From assembly GCF_900115155.1 (NCBI RefSeq), contig NZ_FOVM01000001.1, positions 558,001-622,000 on the forward strand: a stretch of DNA of 64,000 nucleotides, given 5' to 3'. This stretch comes from Mycetocola miduiensis (lineage in GTDB: Bacteria; Actinomycetota; Actinomycetes; Actinomycetales; Microbacteriaceae). A program made the translations under genes and the position numbers. Shown piece after piece: positions 25,039 to 34,131 of the stretch (its first letter is position 1; every line of letters starts with the position of its first letter). The notes under the pieces were generated by a model that saw nothing but the letters and a program-made list of their open reading frames with translations, was not told the origin of the DNA and did no database searches.

Positions 25039-26274
25039 TCAGTGCCGGAGGCGTCGAGCCCGTGCGGATCTCGCTGCATCGGTGGCGACCATCACGATAA
25101 GGCCACCGGCGAGAAAGATGATCAGGGCGAAGGGAAGCGACTGGATGCCGTTCCGGTCGAGCAGGAGGCCGCCGAGCAATGCTCCGCCGCCGATGCCGAC
25201 GTTGAACGCGGTGGTTTGCAGAGCGGCCGCGAAGTCGCGGGTCCGGAACGAGGCGGTGTGGAGCATCCGGGTCTGAAGCATCGCGGGGACCCCGCCGAAC
25301 GCGACACCCCAGACGACGAAAGCGACGACGACCACCACAGCGTTGGCCGACCAGAGCGCGAGCACGAGAACCGAGACCATGACGGCGATCAGGGCGATCG
25401 CAAAGCCGCGTTTGGGGAACCGATCAGATGCCAAGCCGGCGAGCACGAGCCCGATCGCACCCGCGCCGCCGAAGAGGAAGAGGAGGAACGGCACCGACGC
25501 CTCCTGGAACCGTGCTGCATCGATCAGCCATGGTGCGATGTAGGTGTAATAGGTGTTCTGCCCGGTGAGAATGACCATGATGACGAGGCAGAGCAGCAGC
25601 ACCCCGCGCATGCTGCGGTCCTTGTGCATCGGCAGCCGGATCTCACCCGTTTTAACGGGCACATGATGGTTCACCGGCGGAAGGAACTTCAGCACGGCGA
25701 GAGCCAGAAGCACGACGATAACGGCGATGATGCCGAACGCCACGCGCCAGCCCAGAGCGTGCCCGAGAGCCGTTCCGACGGGGACGCCGAGGACGAATGC
25801 GGCGGAGCCGCCACCCGAGGTGATCGCGACCGCCTTGCCAAGCTGGTGTTTCGGCACGAGGTGAGCCGAGTACGCGGCGACGACCGCCCAGAACAGCCCG
25901 TGGGCGAGACCGCCGAGAATGCGGGCGCCGACGAGGATCTCGTAGGTCGGGGCGATAGCGGCGAGCACATTCGCGAGGGCGACGACGAGCAGGACCACGA
26001 AGACGAGCCCTTTGCGCGAATACTTTCGGGTAAGCGCGGCGAGCGGCGTCGTCGCGACCACAACGGTGCCGGCGAAGACGGTGACGAGCAACCCGGCTGT
26101 CGACAGGCTGACATCCAATTCGGCGGCCATCTCGGGCAGGAGGCCGGTGGGGAGGAACTCGCTGGTCACCGAGACGAAAATTGCACCCGCGAGGGTGAGG
26201 AGGCCGATCCACGGGAACGCAGCGGATGCGCCCGGAGCGGTCGTGGGGTTCGTTGAGTTCGTGTGAGTAGACAC
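25039..26274 (-). CDS. MFS transporter, DHA1-type sugar/drug exporter
   Basis: A 411-residue twelve-helix major facilitator with the DHA1 pattern: FLPTGLLPEMAAELDVSLS in helix 1-2 and the loop-2-3 ALTRKYSRKGLVFVVLLV. A motif-C like segment (SAAFVLGVPVGTALG) in helix 5 marks an antiporter. It resembles Cmx/AraJ-like exporters; the substrate cannot be read from sequence. GTG start at 26274. The 3' end is 14 bases from the YibE/F gene. Confidence 0.88.
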   Translation of the reverse strand: MSTHTNSTNPTTAPGASAAFPWIGLLTLAGAIFVSVTSEFLPTGLLPEMAAELDVSLSTAGLLVTVFAGTVVVATTPLAALTRKYSRKGLVFVVLLVVALANVLAAIAPTYEILVGARILGGLAHGLFWAVVAAYSAHLVPKHQLGKAVAITSGGGSAAFVLGVPVGTALGHALGWRVAFGIIAVIVVLLALAVLKFLPPVNHHVPVKTGEIRLPMHKDRSMRGVLLLCLVIMVILTGQNTYYTYIAPWLIDAARFQEASVPFLLFLFGGAGAIGLVLAGLASDRFPKRGFAIALIAVMVSVLVLALWSANAVVVVVAFVVWGVAFGGVPAMLQTRMLHTASFRTRDFAAALQTTAFNVGIGGGALLGGLLLDRNGIQSLPFALIIFLAGGLIVMVATDAARSARARRLRH

Positions 26275-26409
26275 AGGCGTCGCCGATCAGGGAAGTGGGC
26301 ATGATGCGCGGATCCGAACTCCTATGGGCGGCGCGCTAGGCGATACAGCCTAATCGACTCCGAGCCCAGGATGGTGATCCTGCCGGCCGGGCAGACCCAC
26401 AAAGCTGAG

Positions 26410-27066
26410 TCACGGCACGGGCGCGGTGGCATCAAGCAGGCGCTCGAGCGGACGTGGTGCCGGGTTCTCGCCCAACGCCTCGACGAGGGCGCGGGCATAC
26501 CGGCTCTTGCGGCCGCCGATCGAGCCGAGGAACCTCCGCAATTGCGCATCCACGGCTCTGCTTCTCTGGGCAGGCTGGTTCTGAAACGTGCGGAAGGCTC
26601 GCAGGTCGCCCTGTGCGTCGAGAACCTGTTCGACGGCATCCGTTCCGAGCGCCCGGATGAGCTCATCCTCAAGGTCGGCGCTGCACACCGAGAATCCCAG
26701 GTTCTCCATGTCGTTGCGGCTCAGGGCCTGCCCAAGCCCAGCGTGTTCCAGGGCGCGACGGAAGAAGCCCTCTTCTCCCACGTCGCACAGGCCGGCGAGG
26801 TCGAGCCCGAGACCCGCCGGGCCCAGAAGTTCCACGAAGCTGCGGATGTTCATGGCGCCGCCCAGAGGGATGATCGCCACCCGCTCCTCCTCGAAGTCGC
26901 GATGCCGGGCTTCGGCGAGCGCCTCGATAGCCATCCGGTCGCTCTCGCCTTCGACCAGCACTGCGCGTCGGACGGTGCCGGCGAGTTCGCGGACAGCCTC
27001 CTGCGCATCCGCGTCCCTTCGCGCGTAGCTCGAGACCGCGGCTCGAAACCGCGCCATGTCGCCCAT
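26410..27066 (-). CDS. stand-alone TOPRIM domain protein, OLD-like
   Basis: The protein is 218 residues from the ATG at 27066 (ATG 27057 is also possible). It holds a TOPRIM fold: AVLVEGESDRMAIEALAEA with the catalytic Glu, then VAIIPLGGAMNIRSFVELLG and LAGLCDVGEE with the DxD-like acidic pair. That order matches the C-terminal nuclease half of OLD-family ATP-dependent endonucleases, here without the ABC ATPase half. TOPRIM nucleases cut or nick DNA. Whether it acts in defence or repair cannot be told; no partner ATPase lies nearby. Reading upstream to 27222 is possible but is poorly supported. Confidence 0.72.
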   Translation of the reverse strand: MGDMARFRAAVSSYARRDADAQEAVRELAGTVRRAVLVEGESDRMAIEALAEARHRDFEEERVAIIPLGGAMNIRSFVELLGPAGLGLDLAGLCDVGEEGFFRRALEHAGLGQALSRNDMENLGFSVCSADLEDELIRALGTDAVEQVLDAQGDLRAFRTFQNQPAQRSRAVDAQLRRFLGSIGGRKSRYARALVEALGENPAPRPLERLLDATAPVP

Positions 27067-27310
27067 CGCCCATTGTTGCGCGCTGGTGCCGCTGGCGACA
27101 GAGGCGGATGCCGTCGCGAACGTTTTGCAGGAGATGGCACGCTTATCAGGACCAAACGGCCAAAAGCATCCTGAAACCCTGCAATCTCCTTCTAACCGTG
27201 CGACCAAGAACTTCTTCTGCACAACTCAGGCAGGCGACGAAGTCCTGTGCCGAGGGTGTGGCCGAGCGCCCATGGGCGACGGTGCAGGACTTCGCCGCGC
27301 GCCGTCCCCC

Positions 27311-27847
27311 TCAAGCCCCCGCAGGCGGATCGGCCAGCAACTCCACCCGATCATCGAGGTAGGACGCGAGGTCGACGGCATCCGCGTCGCCAGCGGTCGC
27401 ATTCCAGCGCACCCGCGGCTGGTCGCCGTCGAGGAACAGGCGACCGGGCGACGTCCGAAGCTTTTCGGCGTCGATCACCACCGGTGCCGCATCGAAGTTG
27501 ACCGTCTCGCCATACGGGAATCGCCCGCGGGATGCCGCGGCTCGGTAAGCGCGACGCTGCTCCGCCGACTGCGACTGGTATGCCGGGCGCCCCGGCTCCA
27601 AAGCTCGGGTAGTGTGCCCCGTCTCATAGAGGGAGCCGTCCGCTCCGAGCAAAAACACCCCGAGCCGCCAGACGCGGCCCATCGACCGAAGCACGGCGGG
27701 ACGTGAAACGAGCAGCACCCGGTGTTCGGGGACGTACTCGGCGAGCGCCTCCGTGCGCGCGCCAGAAGCACCGAGCCGTTCAACGGCACGATCGAGAAGA
27801 GCGTGAACCTCCGCAGCGATCCGTTGGTTGTCTGCGGCTGTCGGCAT
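27311..27847 (-). CDS. conserved hypothetical protein
   Basis: This 178-residue soluble protein has an N-terminal helix (QRIAAEVHALLDRAVERLGA) and a beta-rich middle with VSRPAVLRSMGRVWRLGVFL, then YETGHTTRALEPG. I do not recognise the family. Codon use and GC match the neighbours. It lies 79 bases after the Lrp-type regulator gene and 244 bases before the TOPRIM gene on the same strand; the latter gap holds no gene I can support. Confidence 0.65.
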   Translation of the reverse strand: MPTAADNQRIAAEVHALLDRAVERLGASGARTEALAEYVPEHRVLLVSRPAVLRSMGRVWRLGVFLLGADGSLYETGHTTRALEPGRPAYQSQSAEQRRAYRAAASRGRFPYGETVNFDAAPVVIDAEKLRTSPGRLFLDGDQPRVRWNATAGDADAVDLASYLDDRVELLADPPAGA

Positions 27848-27926
27848 CCGTCACCGTCCTGACGCGAGCAGTACGAGAGAGCTGCCGCGAGCCTCGCGAG
27901 GTCCGAACCAACTCATGGGACCCAGC

Positions 27927-28364
27927 CTACCGAGGCGCCCGAAGGGCCAGCCTGGTCTGGGTCTGGGCGGCACCCGCCTCGGTCTTCAGCCTGCGCAGCA
28001 GCGCATCGAAGAGGCCGGTGTCGTCGACGATGATGTGGAGCAGGTAGTCGTACGGCCCCGTGACGTGCACGGCATCCCGCACCTGCGGCAGCTTCTCGAC
28101 AAAGGCGAGGAATGCGTCCGAATCGCCGTCCGGGCGCAGCCGCACATCGATGAACGCCTCAAGGCCGGTGCCTCGCGAAGGAGCGTCTGGGTAGTCATCG
28201 GCAAGGACCGCCCGGTAGCCGATGATGACGCCCGACCGCTCAAGCTTCCGTACCCGCGCAGCGGCAGCGTTCGTGCTCAGCCCGACCAGGGTGCCGAGTT
28301 CACTGAAGGAGATCCTGCCATTGGTGCTGAGGTGACGGAGAATTTCGTCGTCGATGCCATCCAT
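27927..28364 (-). CDS. Lrp/AsnC family transcriptional regulator
   Basis: A 145-residue one-domain-plus-RAM regulator. The N-terminal winged helix (DDEILRHLSTNGRISFSELG then TLVGLSTNAAAARVRKLERS) is followed by the ligand-binding RAM domain (AVHVTGPYDYLLHIIVDDTG). These octameric regulators sense amino acids. The divergent LysE-type gene 67 bases away is the likely target. The ATG at 28364 is chosen because it begins the HTH directly; reading further upstream would overlap the exporter gene. Confidence 0.93.
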   Translation of the reverse strand: MDGIDDEILRHLSTNGRISFSELGTLVGLSTNAAAARVRKLERSGVIIGYRAVLADDYPDAPSRGTGLEAFIDVRLRPDGDSDAFLAFVEKLPQVRDAVHVTGPYDYLLHIIVDDTGLFDALLRRLKTEAGAAQTQTRLALRAPR

Positions 28365-28431
28365 GCCGTGAATATATCCGACCAGCGGTGGGATGGGCAG
28401 TGGGTTCTGGTGCGCGGAGGATCCTGACGGT

Positions 28432-29058
28432 ATGTCCCTGTTCTTGATCGGCACTCTGGCGGGCCTCGGGGTTGCAATGCCCCTCGGCGCGATCGGCGTG
28501 CTGCTGATCCGGGAGGGCATCGTTTCCGGCTTCCGGATCGCTGCCGTCGGAGCCATCGCTGTCGCCACGGTCGACGCGGCCTACTGTGCTGTCGCGGTCA
28601 CGCTCGGGTTTCTCGCCGAATCCTGGATCGACGCGCTCGGCGCCGCACCCGCCCTGGTCTCCGGGGTCGTACTCGTCGCACTGGGCAGCGCCGGACTGGC
28701 GCGGGCCCGCGACGCGGCGACGCCGACGGATGCTTCGAGTCCCCGCTCCTCCATCGGTGTGTTCGCGCGCTTCGCTGGCCTCACAGCGATCAACCCGGCG
28801 ACGCTCCTGTACTTTCTCGCCCTCGCCGCGACCCTCACGTCGACGTTCCGGCTCGAAGGATCCAGCGCGGCGTTCGTCGCTGGCGTCGGTGTCGCATCGA
28901 TGGGCTGGCAGTTGGGCCTTGCCGGTACCGGCGCGCTCCTCGCCAGACGACTGCGGCCTTCCGGGCAACGGATGCTCAGCACCGCGGGCTCGGCCATGGT
29001 CCTCGCGTTGGGCATCGCGGCACTGGTCGCTGCTGCGGTCCACCACGCCGGGACCTGA
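28432..29058 (+). CDS. LysE/ArgO family amino acid exporter (first copy)
   Basis: The 208-residue membrane protein with six helices begins with the LysE signature (LAGLGVAMPLGAIGVLLIRE, G-x-x-x-x-P-G-P-like) and has LTAINPATLLYFLALAATL in the fourth segment (the conserved NP). LysE exporters relieve excess Lys, Arg or other amino acids. The ATG at 28432 lies nine bases after GGAGG. The divergent Lrp/AsnC regulator gene probably controls it. A second LysE lies at 39.3 kb next to a LysR-type regulator. Confidence 0.9.
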   Translation: MSLFLIGTLAGLGVAMPLGAIGVLLIREGIVSGFRIAAVGAIAVATVDAAYCAVAVTLGFLAESWIDALGAAPALVSGVVLVALGSAGLARARDAATPTDASSPRSSIGVFARFAGLTAINPATLLYFLALAATLTSTFRLEGSSAAFVAGVGVASMGWQLGLAGTGALLARRLRPSGQRMLSTAGSAMVLALGIAALVAAAVHHAGT

Positions 29059-29103
29059 CCGAACGGCTCACCCGCGCCTGGCCTCTTTCTCCATCCATCC
29101 TCG

Positions 29104-29832
29104 TCAACCCACCAGGGCCCGCAACGTCTCGGCGTTCCTCACCGCGTTGCCGTTCCCGTCGTTGTTGAAGTAGACGTAGACATCCGTTCCTGAGTTTCTC
29201 CACTCGCGGATCCGATCCGCCCACCAACGCAGGTCGTCGTCGGAGTACGAACCGCCGTAGAGGTGGTCGTGGTCCGGGCCGTGCATACGGACATACGCGA
29301 TCGACGAGGTCACCCGAAGAATGCACGGCAGATTCGCGCCGCTCATCACGCAATACGCTGCGCCGTGCGCTTCAAGCAGCCGGAACACCGCATCGTCGTG
29401 CCAACTCGGATGCCGGAACTCCACTGCCACCGGGATCCAGTCCGGCAACCGCCGAAGAAAGTAGTCGAGCCGCGCATCGTCGCGCACCATACCCGGCGGC
29501 AACTGCACGAGGAGTACCGCCCGTTTGTCGCCCAGCTCGTGCCAGCCGCGGGCGACGCGGTCGATCCAGGCATCCGGGTCGTACAGTTTCTTGCCGTGCG
29601 TGAGCCCGCGCGGCGCCTTCACCGAGAGCCGGAACCCCGGCGGGAGCCGCCTGCGCCAACTCGCGAACGAGGCGTCCTTCGGCCACCTGTAGAAGCTGGC
29701 GTTCAGCTCGACGGTATCGAACCGGTCGACGTAGTGCGCCAACCGGTGCCATCGGGCGAGCCCCTCCGGGTAGAGAACGTGCTCCCAGTGGTTGTAGCTC
29801 CACCCCGACGTGCCGATCGAGATGCTTCCCAT
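29104..29832 (-). CDS. DUF72 family protein (TIM-barrel, YecE-like)
   Basis: The 242-residue protein shows the DUF72 blocks: ISIGTSGWSYNHWEHVLYPE at the start, FDTVELNASFYRWPKDASFA, LLVQLPPGM, VAVEFRHPSW, and the final AYVRMHGPD ... WADRIREWRNSGTDVYVYFN. DUF72 proteins are monomeric TIM barrels thought to be endonuclease-like or redox-related; the function is unknown. The gene is convergent with the LysE gene and divergent from the alcohol dehydrogenase gene. Confidence 0.93.
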   Translation of the reverse strand: MGSISIGTSGWSYNHWEHVLYPEGLARWHRLAHYVDRFDTVELNASFYRWPKDASFASWRRRLPPGFRLSVKAPRGLTHGKKLYDPDAWIDRVARGWHELGDKRAVLLVQLPPGMVRDDARLDYFLRRLPDWIPVAVEFRHPSWHDDAVFRLLEAHGAAYCVMSGANLPCILRVTSSIAYVRMHGPDHDHLYGGSYSDDDLRWWADRIREWRNSGTDVYVYFNNDGNGNAVRNAETLRALVG

Positions 29833-29948
29833 TTGCCCACCGTATAAGTCGGGGCCGGATCAGCCACAACCCCCTTGCGGCATGAAGGAGCCACGGCGAC
29901 GCTTGCCTGCACGACGAATGAAGAGGAACTACCGAGCGGAGGATTCCC

Positions 29949-31100
29949 ATGCGAGCGATGGTGTACCGCGGACCGTACAAGGTTCGGGTCGACGAGAAGG
30001 ACATCCCGCCCATCGAGCATCCCAATGACGCGATCATCCGCGTGACGCTCGCCGCGATTTGCGGATCCGACCTGCACCTGTACCACGGCATGATGCCCGA
30101 CACCCGGGTAGGAATGACGTTCGGTCACGAGTTCATCGGCGTCGTCGAGGAGGTCGGCTCCTCGGTCCAGAACCTCAAACGAGGCGACCGCGTGATGGTC
30201 CCGTTCAACATCTACTGCGGCTCCTGCTATTTCTGTGCCAGGGGCCTGTACTCCAACTGCCACAACGTGAATCCGAACGCCACCGCGGTTGGCGGCATCT
30301 ACGGCTATTCGCACACGTGCGGCGGATATGACGGTGGGCAGTCCGAGTACGTTCGGGTGCCGTTCGCGGATGTCGGCCCGGCCCTGATCCCCGAATGGAT
30401 GGACGACGAGGATGCGCTCCTCTGCACCGACGCCCTTGCCACCGGCTATTTCGGTGCGCAGCTCGGTGACATCCATGAAGGAGACACTGTCGCGGTCTTC
30501 GGCGCCGGGCCCGTCGGTTTGTTCGCTGCGAAGTCGGCCTGGCTGATGGGTGCTGGGCGGGTTCTGGTGATCGACCATCTCGACTACCGGCTTGAGAAGG
30601 CCCGCACATTCGCGCACGCTGAAACCTTCAACTTCGCGGAGTACGACGACATCGTCCGAGAGATGAAGAAGACAACCGACTACCTCGGAGCGGACGCCGT
30701 GATCGATGCTGTCGGCGCCGAAGCGGACGGCAACCTGACCCAACACCTCACCTCAGCCAAGTTCAAGCTGCAGGGCGGATCACCCGTCGCCCTGAACTGG
30801 GCGATCGACTCGGTCCGCAAGGGTGGGACGGTATCCGTGATGGGCGCATACGGTCCGCTGTTCAGCGCCGTGAAGTTCGGTGACGCCATGAACAAAGGCC
30901 TCACCCTGCACATGAACCAGTGCCCGGTGAAACGGCAGTGGCCGCGCCTGTTCGAACACATTCAGAACGGGTACCTCAAGCCGAGCGACATCGTCACTCA
31001 CCGCATCCCCCTCGAGCACATCGCCGAGGGATATCACATCTTCTCGGCCAAGCTCGATAACTGCATCAAGCCGGTCATCGTGCCGAGCCAGAGCGCCTAG
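29949..31100 (+). CDS. zinc-dependent alcohol dehydrogenase (FDH-like, class III-related)
   Basis: The 383-residue MDR enzyme has the catalytic zinc ligands Cys (AAICGSDLHLYHG) and His-Glu (FGHEFIGVVEEVG), and structural-zinc cysteines in NIYCGSCYFCARGLYSNC. The Rossmann motif VAVFGAGPVGLFAAKSAWLM follows. It resembles glutathione-independent formaldehyde dehydrogenase-type enzymes because of the long insert after the catalytic domain. It oxidises an alcohol or aldehyde with NAD. RBS GGAGGATTCCC at the ATG. A small conserved gene follows 12 bases later in the same transcript. Confidence 0.9.
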   Translation: MRAMVYRGPYKVRVDEKDIPPIEHPNDAIIRVTLAAICGSDLHLYHGMMPDTRVGMTFGHEFIGVVEEVGSSVQNLKRGDRVMVPFNIYCGSCYFCARGLYSNCHNVNPNATAVGGIYGYSHTCGGYDGGQSEYVRVPFADVGPALIPEWMDDEDALLCTDALATGYFGAQLGDIHEGDTVAVFGAGPVGLFAAKSAWLMGAGRVLVIDHLDYRLEKARTFAHAETFNFAEYDDIVREMKKTTDYLGADAVIDAVGAEADGNLTQHLTSAKFKLQGGSPVALNWAIDSVRKGGTVSVMGAYGPLFSAVKFGDAMNKGLTLHMNQCPVKRQWPRLFEHIQNGYLKPSDIVTHRIPLEHIAEGYHIFSAKLDNCIKPVIVPSQSA

Positions 31101-31112
31101 AAGGGAACGGAC

Positions 31113-31682
31113 ATGCCGTACACCGCCGAGCAACCGAAACGACGCGAGTCGAACGACGACCTCCGGGCACGCATCCCCGGTTGGGGTGCCGACCTTGACC
31201 CGAAAAACCGTCCAGCCGTACCGAGGGAACGTTTCGATCCCGCTGCGACCGGTGCGCACTGGGACTTTCCTGACCGTCAGCCGGAGAAATGGCCCCGCGA
31301 GCGGTCGGTCGAACACAAGATGCTTACCCCGGTCTTCGGAACGACGGTGCCACCGAGGGGAGTGTCCGGGGTCCTCCGAAAGTACGCTTACCGGGAGTAC
31401 AGCGAAGGCCAGGCTGCTCACTGGCTGATTCTGCTGGCAGCCGACCGCGTTGACGCCGTGGAGAGTCACCTACTGTCTTTCGCGAGCCTGCGCCCGGACA
31501 ACCCGATCACTGAAACCGGAGTCCTCAGTGAGCTCACCCGGCACGGGTATTCCTCGCGGGTTGGCAGGAACCGCGCCGACGTGAAGCATCAATGGATGGA
31601 TCCGATCCTCGTCGCGGGTCCGTGGGTCCTGGCCGCCGGCCTGCTCTACACCACCGTGAGGGCTCTCGCCCGGCGACGCTGA
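31113..31682 (+). CDS. hypothetical protein with C-terminal membrane helix, ADH-linked
   Basis: The 189-residue protein is mostly soluble, starting with a charged disordered stretch and PGWGADLDPKNRPAVPRER. A central domain (YREYSEGQAAHWLILLAADR) precedes one C-terminal hydrophobic segment (PILVAGPWVLAAGLLYTTVR). No family is recognised, but it lies 12 bases after the alcohol dehydrogenase gene in an operon-like layout, so it may anchor or assist that enzyme at the membrane. RBS AGAAGGGAACGG. Confidence 0.7.
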   Translation: MPYTAEQPKRRESNDDLRARIPGWGADLDPKNRPAVPRERFDPAATGAHWDFPDRQPEKWPRERSVEHKMLTPVFGTTVPPRGVSGVLRKYAYREYSEGQAAHWLILLAADRVDAVESHLLSFASLRPDNPITETGVLSELTRHGYSSRVGRNRADVKHQWMDPILVAGPWVLAAGLLYTTVRALARRR

Positions 31683-31737
31683 CGTGCACGCAGTCGAGGT
31701 TCGCCGCAGAAGGCGACGTCGGCCATACGCTGGGCAC

Positions 31738-32553
31738 ATGACGGATGCCGCCATGATCGGCCCGGTGGAACCACCGGACCTGCATGTCATGACGTACAAC
31801 ATCCGTCGACGCGTGGCACACGTGACCCAGCACAGCCCTGACCTGTGGACCCGCCGCCGACCCCTCCTGAAGACACTGCTCCAACGGGAGATGCCGACGA
31901 TCCTCGCCACCCAGGAGGGGCTTCCCGATCAGCTTGAGTTCGTCGCCCAGGCGCTCGGCTCCGATTACAAGCGAATTGGCCGTGGCCGCAACGCCGACGG
32001 CAGCGGCGAGCAGTGTGCGATCTTCTTCGACACCCGTCGGCTCACCCTTCACGACTGGAAGCAGCGGGCGCTCTCGGACAACCCTTACGTCGCCGGCTCC
32101 CGGTCCTGGGGCAACAGGCTGCCGCGGATCGTTGTGTCCGCCGACCTCACCGACAAGGCCACCGGCATCCGCTTCTCGGTCTTCAACGCGCACTTTGACC
32201 ATTTCTCCCGCACGTCACGCGCTCGATCGGCGACAATGCTCAACGATCTGGTCAAGGCGACGGATGCGCCGGCGATCGTCCTCGGCGACATGAACGCCGG
32301 CGTGCGGTCGGCCCCGTACCGGATCCTCACCAGCGGTCCGCTCCGGGATGCCTGGACGACCGCGAACGAACGCCTCTCGCCCGCATGGGGCACCTTCTCG
32401 GGTTACCGTCGGCCGAAGTACGGCGGCAAGCGCATCGATTGGCTGCTCGTTACCGGGACGATAACCGTCAAGGCCATCGGGATCAACGCGTCGCGGTTTC
32501 GCGGTACGGCGGCCTCGGATCATGAGCCGGTGCAAGCACGCCTCACCCTCTGA
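31738..32553 (+). CDS. endonuclease/exonuclease/phosphatase family protein
   Basis: The 271-residue EEP-fold protein has the first metal-binding Asn and Glu (LHVMTYNIRRR ... ILATQEGLPDQLE), FSVFNAHFDHFSRTSRARSA with the catalytic His, VLGDMNAGVRSAP (GDxN) and the final SDHEPVQARL (SDH). It may hydrolyse phosphodiesters in nucleic acids or lipids; the substrate is unknown. The ATG at 31738 is used because upstream codons in the same frame are Arg-rich and implausible. No signal peptide. Confidence 0.9.
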   Translation: MTDAAMIGPVEPPDLHVMTYNIRRRVAHVTQHSPDLWTRRRPLLKTLLQREMPTILATQEGLPDQLEFVAQALGSDYKRIGRGRNADGSGEQCAIFFDTRRLTLHDWKQRALSDNPYVAGSRSWGNRLPRIVVSADLTDKATGIRFSVFNAHFDHFSRTSRARSATMLNDLVKATDAPAIVLGDMNAGVRSAPYRILTSGPLRDAWTTANERLSPAWGTFSGYRRPKYGGKRIDWLLVTGTITVKAIGINASRFRGTAASDHEPVQARLTL

Positions 32554-32593
32554 GAGCGGTGCCTCTTCGGGGGGGACGGGATATTCTGTGGCC

Positions 32594-33202
32594 ATGATCG
32601 AGACGTTCCTGCGGGCTCCTCGAGGGCGTGCCGAACTGGCCGCAGACGGGGTCCGGGTCGTGGGCGTGCTCAGCATCATTGTGGCGTTCGTCGGCTGGTC
32701 AGCAGTCGACGTCGCGGTCTTCGCGCTTGGACTGCTCGGGCTTGTTGTTCCGCGCTTCCTCGGCATCCGTCCAGCACTCGACGCAGTCTTCGGGATCTCC
32801 GTCCTCGTCGCGGCATGGAGCGCCCTGCTCAACCTCTATGAAGCCATCTCTTACTGGGACACCGTGGTCCATTTCGCCCTGAACGGACTGACGGCTGCTG
32901 TTCTCTACGTCCTCGCCATCAGGGCAGGGATCGTCCCTGACCCCGCCACGAGTGCTGTCCGCCTGCGGTCGATCGTCATCCTGACGACGGTGCTCGGGCT
33001 CGCGGCCGGCGTGATCTGGGAGCTGGCCGAGTGGGTGGGAAACACCTACATCGACGACACGATCTTCGTCGACTACACCGACACGATCGGCGACCTCGCC
33101 GCCGGCGGACTCGGCTCGCTGCTCGTCGGTTTCGCCGGCGGCTACCTCTCCGCCGAGAGCCGGTTCATCGGAGCAACACCGGCCAGTCGCGCCGCGGCTT
33201 GA
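32594..33202 (+). CDS. multi-pass membrane protein, DUF2238/VanZ-like
   Basis: The 202-residue protein has five hydrophobic segments and the block YEAISYWDTVVHFALNGLTA followed by VIWELAEWVGNTYIDDTIFV then DYTDTIGDLAAGGLGSLLVG. The DxxxH and WE-x-x-E-W motifs are typical of DUF2238 membrane proteins. The role is unknown. ATG 32594 follows a GGGGGGACGG tract. It lies 40 bases after the EEP gene. Confidence 0.75.
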   Translation: MIETFLRAPRGRAELAADGVRVVGVLSIIVAFVGWSAVDVAVFALGLLGLVVPRFLGIRPALDAVFGISVLVAAWSALLNLYEAISYWDTVVHFALNGLTAAVLYVLAIRAGIVPDPATSAVRLRSIVILTTVLGLAAGVIWELAEWVGNTYIDDTIFVDYTDTIGDLAAGGLGSLLVGFAGGYLSAESRFIGATPASRAAA

Positions 33203-33313
33203 CCTCGCCGGTTCGTGAATGCCGCTTGCAACTGCGGAGTTTTCGCGAGAATCGCGGCGTGCGGTTTCCGGCGGCACGATTCAGCAAGAATCTCCGAAGT
33301 TGAACACCGCGCC

Positions 33314-33688
33314 CTACGCCAGGGTGCCGAGCACGAGTCCTCCAGCGCTCGCGGCGACCGAGAGCACGAGCATCCCCACGCTGCCGACGAACGCCGCGCC
33401 GTATCGGCGCGCCGCAATCAGCCGTACCGACTCGACGCTCGCTGTGCTGAATGTCGTGTAGCCGCCGAGGAACCCCGAGCCGACGATCGTCACGGCCTCC
33501 GGCGGCAACGCCGCCGAGAGGGCCAGCCCCGTGGCGAGCCCGAGCAGGAACGAGCCTGAGATGTTGATCACGAGGGTTCCGAGCGGGTACGACGTCGCAC
33601 GGGATTGCATCACCCCGTCGAGCATGAACCTCGCCGCGGCGCCGACCCCGCCGGCGAGCGCCACGGCGAGAAAGAGGACGGGCGTCAT
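33314..33688 (-). CDS. crcB: fluoride exporter CrcB/FluC, subunit 1
   Basis: The 124-residue four-helix protein has the Fluc signature GVGAAARFMLDGVM, then PLGTLVINISGSFLLGLATG and GFLGGYTTFSTASVESVRLI, with the conserved N and the FST phenylalanine box. Fluc channels are dual-topology dimers that export fluoride passively. Here a second crcB overlaps it upstream (ATGA), which indicates a heterodimer of antiparallel partners. Confidence 0.94.
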   Translation of the reverse strand: MTPVLFLAVALAGGVGAAARFMLDGVMQSRATSYPLGTLVINISGSFLLGLATGLALSAALPPEAVTIVGSGFLGGYTTFSTASVESVRLIAARRYGAAFVGSVGMLVLSVAASAGGLVLGTLA

Positions 33689-34131
33689 GCGGCGTCCTCA
33701 CGACCACGGCTGGACCCGGCAATCGCCAGTCCCGCTGCAGCGGCGGCAAGCCCGAGCACGAGCGATCCGCCGGCGTAGAGGATGCCCGCCGCCACGTCCC
33801 CGTTGCGAAGCAACAGGTCGGTGCCGGTGGCGAGCGCGCTGTATGTGGTAAACCCGCCCAAAAACCCGGTGCCGGCGAAGAGACGGATGCTCAGCGCCCG
33901 GTTGGCTCGCGATCCCCGGTCGACGATGCTCCCCAGCAGGCCGCCCAAAGCGAACGCGCCGCCGACGTTGATGAGGAAGATGACGAGCGGAAAGGAGCCG
34001 AGCGACGGCACAGCGAGAACGAGGCCCTCCCGAGCGGCGGTGCCGAGGGATCCGCCGAGCAGGACGAGGCCGATGAGGGCCGGGCGGAGGTGCGGCGGTC
34101 GAACCGCTCTGGCGGGTGAGACGTCGCTCAC
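33685..34131 (-). CDS. crcB: fluoride exporter CrcB/FluC, subunit 2
   Basis: The protein is 148 residues from GTG 34131, which overlaps the universal-stress gene stop; a reading from 34146 adds five residues. The Fluc blocks are LGGSLGTAAREGLVLAVPSL, PLVIFLINVGGAFALGGLLG and GFLGGFTTYSALATGTDLLL. It is the second half of the crcB pair; in organisms with two fused or tandem crcB genes the proteins pair as a heterodimer. The three-gene uspA-crcB-crcB layout indicates a stress-linked operon. Confidence 0.93.
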   Translation of the reverse strand: MSDVSPARAVRPPHLRPALIGLVLLGGSLGTAAREGLVLAVPSLGSFPLVIFLINVGGAFALGGLLGSIVDRGSRANRALSIRLFAGTGFLGGFTTYSALATGTDLLLRNGDVAAGILYAGGSLVLGLAAAAAGLAIAGSSRGREDAA

